From Acidobacteriaceae bacterium (GTDB taxonomy: Bacteria; Acidobacteriota; Terriglobia; Terriglobales; SbA1), in the NCBI GenBank assembly GCA_003136335.1, contig PLEA01000567.1:1-10836 (forward strand): a DNA stretch of 10,836 nucleotides, written 5' to 3'. Made by a program: the position numbers and the translations under genes. The notes under the pieces were generated by a model. The model was not told the DNA's origin and did no database searches. It saw nothing but the letters and a program-made list of their open reading frames with translations. Shown here piece by piece: positions 7,173-10,836 of this stretch. The first letter of the stretch is position 1; each line of letters starts with the position of its first letter.

Positions 7173-7178
7173 ACATCC

Positions 7179-7529
7179 ATGAGCAAAATTCACATTCCTA
7201 CACCTTTGCGGCAGTACGTTGGCAAGCAAACCTCGGTAGAAGTGCAGGGCGCAACAGTCGGCGAAGCGATGAGCGCGCTGGTGGCGCAGCATCCCGATCT
7301 GCGGAAGCACCTTTACACCGAGGAGGGCAAACTGCGCGCCTTCGTTAACCTTTATGTTAACGACGAAGACATTCGCTACCTGCACAAAGAGGCGACGGCG
7401 CTGGAGGAGGGTGATAACATTTCCATCGTGCCTTCCATCGCCGGAGGCGCTGAAAACGCATCCCTCAGTTGTCGGCGGAGCGATTCTGCTTTGTCATTCC
7501 GAGCGAAGCTGCTTTGTCAGCCCGACTAA
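7179..7529 (+). CDS. cysO: CysO/MoaD-like ubiquitin-fold sulfur carrier with C-terminal extension
   Basis: Small beta-grasp sulfur carrier. Residues 1-90 match the CysO branch closely: the SIPTPLR-like start (HIPTPLRQYVG), the FVNLYVNDEDIRY segment (about 55-67), EGDNISIVPSIAGG, and the key Gly-Gly at 89-90. In characterised relatives the terminal Gly is adenylated by a MoeZ/MoeB-type E1 and converted to a thiocarboxylate that supplies sulfur, for cysteine synthesis in the case of mycobacterial CysO. CysO and MoaD end at Gly-Gly, but this frame continues for 26 residues before TAA. The tail is Ser/Arg-rich and partly encoded by a palindromic repeat. Removing the GC at 7449-7450 would place TGA right after Gly-Gly. 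So the gene is either frameshifted (real or a sequencing error) or makes a precursor that needs trimming. The start at 7179 fits the family; an upstream in-frame ATG at 7143 is less likely. moeZ follows on the same strand after 227 nt. Confidence 0.88.
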   Translation: MSKIHIPTPLRQYVGKQTSVEVQGATVGEAMSALVAQHPDLRKHLYTEEGKLRAFVNLYVNDEDIRYLHKEATALEEGDNISIVPSIAGGAENASLSCRRSDSALSFRAKLLCQPD

Positions 7530-7619
7530 CGCGAGGGATCTAGGTTTTTGCTTGTAGCTCCTGGCTCGGCGGTGGCGCAAGCAAGAACCCAGGTTCCTTG
7601 CTTCGCTCGGGAGGACAAA
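7490..7619. repeat. Palindromic dispersed repeat, copy 1 (overlaps the cysO 3' end)
   Basis: Left arm 7490-7554 and right arm 7578-7619 are imperfect inverted repeats (TTTGTCATTCCGAGCGAAG... against ...CTTCGCTCGGGAGGACAAA, and CTAGGTTTTTGCTTG against CAAGCAAGAACCCAG). The left arm carries about 23 extra bases flanked by an 11-nt direct repeat, CTGCTTTGTCA (7486-7496 and 7509-7519). It matches copy 2 near obgE in its tip (GTCATYCCGAGCG), the CGAGGGAYCTAGG core and the overall fold. It has no coding capacity of its own and looks like a REP/MITE-like element. Confidence 0.8.
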
Positions 7620-7756
7620 CTTTTTCGGGATATGGCTTCGGCGACTGGCTTCGACATTTGTTTCGACGTTTAGCTTTCCACGTTTAGCGTTCGGCGGCGG
7701 CGTCCTGGCTCCCTGTTTCTCGAGAGCCGGCAATTCAAGTTTCATCCGAGGACTTT
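7530..7756. other. cysO-moeZ spacer
   Basis: The first 90 nt are the rest of palindromic repeat copy 1. The remainder is short low-complexity sequence with CGTTTAGC repeated at 7667-7674 and 7681-7688 and several TTCG/GGCTTCG steps. GAGG (7748-7751) lies 5 nt before the moeZ ATG and is its likely ribosome-binding site. I see no gene and no clear promoter, so cysO and moeZ could be cotranscribed across the repeat. Confidence 0.55.
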
Positions 7757-8920
7757 ATGGCCAGCATCACGGAAATTCCAGCAACGCTCAGCAAGGATGA
7801 AATCCTGCGCTACTCGCGCCATCTGATCATGCCCGAGGTGGGCATGGACGGGCAGCAGAAGCTGAAAGCGGCGCGGGTGCTGTGCATCGGCACGGGTGGG
7901 CTGGGATCGCCGCTGGCGTTGTATCTGGCGGCCGCGGGCGTGGGCACGTTGGGTCTGGTCGACTTCGATGTGGTGGACTATACCAACCTGCAGCGACAGA
8001 TTATTCATTCGACGGCCGACGTGGGACGCAAAAAGCTCGATTCCGCGGCGGACAAACTGAAGGGGATCAATCCTTTTCTGAACCTGCGTACATTCGACAC
8101 GCGGCTGAGCAGTGCGAACGCGATGGAACTATTTCGCGACTTCGACATCATCGCCGACGGCACCGACAACTTTCCCACGCGCTATCTGGTGAACGACGCG
8201 TGCGTGCTCTCCGGTAAGCCAAACGTTTACGGATCCATCTTTCGCTTTGAGGGACAGGCAAGCGTGTTTGCCACGGAAGATGGGCCGTGCTATCGCTGTC
8301 TGTATCCCGAGCCGCCTCCGCCTGGACTGGTTCCCTCGTGTGCAGAGGGCGGCGTGCTCGGCATTCTGCCAGGTCTCGTGGGCGTGATGCAGGCGACCGA
8401 AGTTATCAAATTGATTTTGGGCATCGGCGATCCCCTGATTGGGCGCTTGCTGCTGATTGACGCGCTGGGCATGAAGTTCCGCGAACTGAAGTTGCGCAAA
8501 AATCCGGACTGCCCGGTGTGCGGCACGCATCCGACCGTCACCAAGCTGATAGACTACAACGAGTTTTGCGGGATTCGCGGGGAGGAAAAACCTGTGGCTA
8601 GTGGCGTTCCGGAAATTCAGGTGGAAGAGTTGAAGCGGCGTTTGGACGCCAAGGACGATCTCTTTGTGCTCGACGTGCGCGAACCGCACGAATATCAAAT
8701 CTGCAATATTGGCGGATATCTGATTCCCCTGAACGATCTGCCGAAGCGCGTGAGTGAACTCGACTCCAGCCGAGAAATCGTAGTCCATTGCAAGATGGGC
8801 GGACGGAGTGCAAAAGCAGTCGCATTTCTGCAGCAGTCGGGGTTCCCGAAGGTGCACAACCTGACTGGAGGAATCGCGGCCTGGTCCGACCGCGTGGATC
8901 CGAAAGTGCCGAAGTACTAA
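7757..8920 (+). CDS. moeZ: MoeZ-type E1 activating enzyme with rhodanese domain
   Basis: Cytoplasmic enzyme that adenylates the C-terminal Gly of ubiquitin-like sulfur carriers and passes sulfur to them, 387 residues. ThiF/MoeB domain (about 10-275): nucleotide-binding GTGGLGSP (45-52), [13 protein letters not shown] (69-81), [10 protein letters not shown] (134-143), and C195 in [10 protein letters not shown] at the position of the MoeB/MOCS3 E1 cysteine. Two CxxC pairs (C178/C181 and C252/C255) should bind zinc. Rhodanese domain (about 285-387): LDVREPHEY, active-site C345 in CKMGGRS, and the closing LTGGIAAW. This layout matches mycobacterial MoeZ and human MOCS3. The adjacent CysO-like carrier is its likely substrate; MoaD and ThiS elsewhere could also be served. 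GAGG lies 5 nt before the ATG. The stop overlaps the convergent obgE stop by 4 nt. Confidence 0.96.
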   Translation: MASITEIPATLSKDEILRYSRHLIMPEVGMDGQQKLKAARVLCIGTGGLGSPLALYLAAAGVGTLGLVDFDVVDYTNLQRQIIHSTADVGRKKLDSAADKLKGINPFLNLRTFDTRLSSANAMELFRDFDIIADGTDNFPTRYLVNDACVLSGKPNVYGSIFRFEGQASVFATEDGPCYRCLYPEPPPPGLVPSCAEGGVLGILPGLVGVMQATEVIKLILGIGDPLIGRLLLIDALGMKFRELKLRKNPDCPVCGTHPTVTKLIDYNEFCGIRGEEKPVASGVPEIQVEELKRRLDAKDDLFVLDVREPHEYQICNIGGYLIPLNDLPKRVSELDSSREIVVHCKMGGRSAKAVAFLQQSGFPKVHNLTGGIAAWSDRVDPKVPKY

Positions 8921-9975
8921 AGGGCGGTGGTCTGGTCTAACGTGCGTGCGGCTTTCAGAGCATCCTTGCGGATGGCTTCCACCTCTTTTGCCATCGCGAA
9001 TTTCAATTCCTCAATCCCCTTGCCAGTCACGGCAGAGACTTCGTACAGCTTCAACTTATGTCTCTTGCAATAGCGTTTTAAGTCGGCGAGTTTGTCTTTG
9101 TTGACGGCATCGATCTTCGACGCCGCCATGATCATCGGCTTCTCATCGAGATGCGCCCCGAAGCTGCCTAGCTCGCCCAGAATTACTTCGACGTCCTTGG
9201 TCACATCCGGGCGGCCGCTGGCGTCGGAAATGTCGACCAAATGTACGAGCAGACGAGTGCGTTCAATATGCCGGAGGAACTGCGTGCCGAGGCCGGCCCC
9301 CATGTGCGCCCCTTCGATCAGGCCGGGAATATCCGCCACTACAAAACTTACTTCCGTTTTCGCATCGCCCACAGCGACCACTCCCAGGTTGGGTTCGAGA
9401 GTGGTGAACGGATAATCCGCGATCTTGGGCCGCGCCGAGGAAATACGGGAGATCAGCGTGGACTTGCCCACGTTCGGATATCCCACGAGCCCGACATCGG
9501 CTAGCAGCTTCAATTCCAGCCGGTAGGTGCGTTCCTCTCCGTCACGCCCCGCCTCATGCTCCCGCGGCGCTTGGTGTACCGACGTGGCAAAGCGCGCGTT
9601 TCCGCGCCCGCCGCGGCCGCCGCGGGCAATCGCGAAGCTCTGGTCAGCCTGCGCAAACTCGAAAAGTCTATCTCCGGTTTCGTCGTCGTACACGATGGTC
9701 CCTACCGGAACTTTCAGAACCACGTCGCCGCCGTCGCGTCCGGTTTTGTTCGAACCTTCGCCGTGGCGTCCGCGCTCCGCTTTGTGCTCAGGATTGAAAC
9801 GAAAGTGCACCAGCGTGTTGTGGCGCTCGCTGGATTCCATGACTATGTCGCCGCCCTTGCCTCCGTCGCCGCCGGAGGGTCCGCCGCGCGGGACGAACTT
9901 CTCCCGGCGGAAGGCCATGCAGCCATTGCCACCGTCTCCCGCTTTAACCCGAATTTTGGCCTCATCAATAAACAT
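8917..9975 (-). CDS. obgE: GTPase ObgE/CgtA
   Basis: Essential Obg-family GTPase that binds the large ribosomal subunit during assembly and links GTP/ppGpp levels to growth, 352 residues. The N-terminal Gly-rich Obg fold (1-158) carries the usual KAGDGGNGC and [13 protein letters not shown] runs. The G domain follows: G1 GYPNVGKST (165-173), TLEPNLGV (192-199) with the switch I threonine, G3 DIPG (215-218), G4 SKID (286-289, where NKxD is usual) and G5 SAVTGKG (314-320). The protein ends soon after the G domain and lacks the C-terminal OCT domain seen in some species. The start is ATG 9973-9975 because the family begins MFIDEAKI. An upstream in-frame ATG (9997-9999) would add eight residues encoded by a 23-nt duplication. 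No Shine-Dalgarno site is visible for either start. The order rplU-rpmA-obgE is the classical one. Confidence 0.97.
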   Translation of the reverse strand: MFIDEAKIRVKAGDGGNGCMAFRREKFVPRGGPSGGDGGKGGDIVMESSERHNTLVHFRFNPEHKAERGRHGEGSNKTGRDGGDVVLKVPVGTIVYDDETGDRLFEFAQADQSFAIARGGRGGRGNARFATSVHQAPREHEAGRDGEERTYRLELKLLADVGLVGYPNVGKSTLISRISSARPKIADYPFTTLEPNLGVVAVGDAKTEVSFVVADIPGLIEGAHMGAGLGTQFLRHIERTRLLVHLVDISDASGRPDVTKDVEVILGELGSFGAHLDEKPMIMAASKIDAVNKDKLADLKRYCKRHKLKLYEVSAVTGKGIEELKFAMAKEVEAIRKDALKAARTLDQTTAL

Positions 9976-9979
9976 GCTT

Positions 9980-10025
9980 GCACCAAGAATGCCTGTCATC
10001 CCGCACCAAGAACGGCGGTCATCCC
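9980..10025. repeat. 23-nt tandem duplication just upstream of obgE
   Basis: Two units, 9980-10002 and 10003-10025, each begin GCACCAAGAA and end GTCATCCC, with a few differences between. The second unit runs into the left tip of palindromic repeat copy 2. The duplication lies within 5 nt of the obgE start codon and so forms its 5' leader. Confidence 0.7.
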
Positions 10026-10115
10026 GAGCGTAGCGAGGGACCTAGGTTCTTGCCTACACTACCGGAGTCGCCCTAGCAGGCAAACACCCAGATCCCTCGC
10101 TTCGCTCGGGATGAC
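10018..10115. repeat. Palindromic dispersed repeat, copy 2
   Basis: Two 38-nt arms, 10018-10055 and 10078-10115, form a near-perfect inverted repeat around a 22-nt loop. Both outer tips read GTCATCCCGAGCG when taken inward, followed by an AGCGAGGGA core. It belongs to the same family as the copy at 7490-7619. It lies between the rpmA terminator and obgE and could fold into a very stable hairpin in the obgE leader. Confidence 0.85.
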
Positions 10116-10139
10116 AGTCCGTAGGAACTCCAGCCTTGC

Positions 10140-10170
10140 AAAACAAAAGCCTCGTCCCGAAGGCGAGGCT
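10140..10170 (-). terminator. Rho-independent terminator after rpmA
   Basis: Read on the minus strand: AGCCTCG, CC, a TTCG tetraloop, GG, one bulged A, CGAGGCT, then TTTGTTTT. This is a 9-bp stem capped by a UUCG loop and followed by a U-rich tail, 48 nt past the rpmA stop. It should end the rplU-rpmA transcript and leave obgE needing its own promoter or read-through. Confidence 0.85.
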
Positions 10171-10218
10171 GTGTGACGCGGGCGCTCCCGCCCCGCGAAC
10201 CTTCCGACAGCGGAGACG

Positions 10219-10482
10219 CTAGTCGATTTCCATGGGCTCGACCATTACGAACTTGCCCATCGAACCCTTGTTCAGGAACTTGATGCGGCCCGTGATCTTG
10301 GCGAAGAGAGTGTCGTCTTTGCCGCGGCCGACGTTCAGCCCCGGCTTCACGCGCGTGCCCCGCTGCCGAACAATGATGGTGCCGCCGGGCACGACTTGCC
10401 CGCCGAATGCTTTAAACCCAAGCCGCTGCGCGTTGGAATCCCGGCCGTTTCGTGAAGTGCCTTGTCCTTTTTTATGTGCCAT
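10219..10482 (-). CDS. rpmA: 50S ribosomal protein L27
   Basis: Large-subunit protein whose N-terminal tail reaches the peptidyl transferase centre, 87 residues, the normal length. The family start [16 protein letters not shown] is intact, followed by [23 protein letters not shown], and [15 protein letters not shown]. It begins directly with MAHKKG, so it lacks the cleavable N-terminal extension found in Firmicutes. The ATG is at 10480-10482 and only a weak GAGA precedes it. The gene lies 66 nt downstream of rplU and upstream of a strong terminator. Confidence 0.99.
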   Translation of the reverse strand: MAHKKGQGTSRNGRDSNAQRLGFKAFGGQVVPGGTIIVRQRGTRVKPGLNVGRGKDDTLFAKITGRIKFLNKGSMGKFVMVEPMEID

Positions 10483-10522
10483 ATGACAGTTCTCAGTTCT
10501 CGGTTGTCAGTAAAATGTGTGG

Positions 10523-10543
10523 GGACGGGCGACTCGCCCATCC
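10523..10543 (-). other. Hairpin in the rplU-rpmA spacer
   Basis: On the minus-strand RNA, GGAUGGGCG (10543-10535) pairs with CGCCCGUCC (10531-10523) around AGU: nine pairs including one G-U. It starts 6 nt after the rplU stop. There is no U-run, so it probably does not terminate. It may be a short dispersed repeat or an element that sets the L21/L27 ratio. Confidence 0.5.
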
Positions 10544-10548
10544 AGCTT

Positions 10549-10836
10549 CTATTTCTTCTTCGGATGCGACTTCTTTGCCGCCTTTTTCGGCGCAGCCTTC
10601 TTCTTAGTCGAATGTTTCTTGGCCTTCGCGTGTGCTGCCGGCGCCTCGTGTTCGTGTGACTCGTGTTCGTGTGACTCGTGCTCGTGCGGTTCGTGCGCTT
10701 TCACCTTCTTCGGCTTCGCTTCCTTCTTGGGCAATTCGGGAGCCTTAAAGCTCTGCCCGTCAAAAGCGATCTCAGAGATGCGCACCGCCGTATACGCCTG
10801 GCGATGTCCGCGGAGTTTCTTGTACTGCTTCTTGCG
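10549..10836 (-). CDS. rplU: 50S ribosomal protein L21, C-terminal part, with long charged tail
   Basis: The frame enters from the right edge, so the N-terminus is outside the window; 95 residues are visible. The first 27 (KKQYKKLRGHRQAYTAVRI and onward) match the end of L21, where the GHRQ..T.V.I signature normally closes a protein of about 103 residues. Here about 68 further residues follow (10552-10755). They start with a Pro/Lys-rich piece, then a His/Glu/Ser stretch made of a repeated HEHES unit (DNA period 15 nt, 10646-10690), and end in an Ala/Lys-rich tail like histone H1 or basic bacterial tails (PKKAAKKSHPKKK). The tail is probably disordered and may bind RNA, DNA or metal ions; this is inference. 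The stop is TAG at 10549-10551. This is the first gene of the rplU-rpmA unit. Confidence 0.93.
   Translation of the reverse strand, partial: RKKQYKKLRGHRQAYTAVRISEIAFDGQSFKAPELPKKEAKPKKVKAHEPHEHESHEHESHEHEAPAAHAKAKKHSTKKKAAPKKAAKKSHPKKK
10646..10690. repeat. 15-nt tandem repeat within rplU
   Basis: Three head-to-tail units (10646-10660, 10661-10675, 10676-10690). The first two are identical and the third is degenerate. On the minus strand each encodes the His-Glu-His-Glu-Ser motif or a variant. The period is a multiple of three, so copy number can change without breaking the frame. Confidence 0.85.

Noticed and set aside
7079..7178. GGTCTTAGGTGGTGGGTCTTGGG-type tract in the SPFH-cysO spacer as an operator
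   Set aside because: It is a loose GGTCTT repeat without clear symmetry or spacing. It may be a repeat fragment, but regulatory use cannot be supported.
10646..10690. Possible CRISPR-like or intergenic satellite repeat
   Set aside because: The repeats are directly adjacent with no spacers, keep the reading frame of L21 and encode HEHES units, so this is a coding tandem repeat.

Overview
This window reads like chromosomal housekeeping DNA from a GC-rich Gram-negative bacterium, most likely an acidobacterium of the class Terriglobia (Koribacter/Acidobacteriales type). The assignment is an inference. It rests on the dispersed palindromic repeats that resemble 'GTCATCCCGAGCG..GCGAGGGA' elements and 'GGGCACGACTTCAGTCGTG' elements, on the gene styles, and on the rplU-rpmA-obgE order. 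No rRNA, tRNA, transposase, phage gene or CRISPR array was found.

Layout, left to right. A class A penicillin-binding protein enters from the left edge (1-1827, +). A secreted SnoaL/DUF4440-like protein follows (1930-2403, +), then a 440-nt stretch made of degenerate tandem repeats. A ribonuclease H with an extra C-terminal module (2847-3458, -) and a calcineurin-like phosphoesterase (3826-4581, -) come next. A small two-helix membrane protein (4662-4970, +) is divergent from the phosphoesterase. An OppD/DppD-type ABC ATPase with no permease beside it (4995-6053, -) and a prohibitin/SPFH membrane protein (6153-7007, -) follow. Divergent from these is a sulfur-transfer pair: a CysO/MoaD-like sulfur carrier (7179-7529, +) and a MoeZ-type E1-rhodanese fusion (7757-8920, +). 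Converging on moeZ is the ribosome block rplU (partial), rpmA and obgE, all on the minus strand (10836 down to 8917).

The clearest functional unit is cysO-moeZ. In known systems the E1 domain adenylates the C-terminal Gly-Gly of the carrier, and sulfur is then delivered as a thiocarboxylate. Here the carrier does not stop at Gly-Gly. It runs 26 residues further into a palindromic repeat, and a two-base GC duplication just after the Gly-Gly codons hides what would otherwise be an in-register stop. The second unit is rplU-rpmA-obgE (ribosomal proteins L21 and L27 and the ribosome-assembly GTPase), with a good intrinsic terminator after rpmA. L21 carries an unusual Lys/Ala- and His/Glu-rich tail.

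A theme of the window is repeat DNA at gene edges or inside genes: the end of cysO, the start of obgE, an apparent 27-residue insertion in the ABC ATPase, and hairpin pairs in several spacers. I see no obvious novel defence or mobile system. The most interesting points are the carrier tail, the L21 tail and the repeat-derived coding segments.
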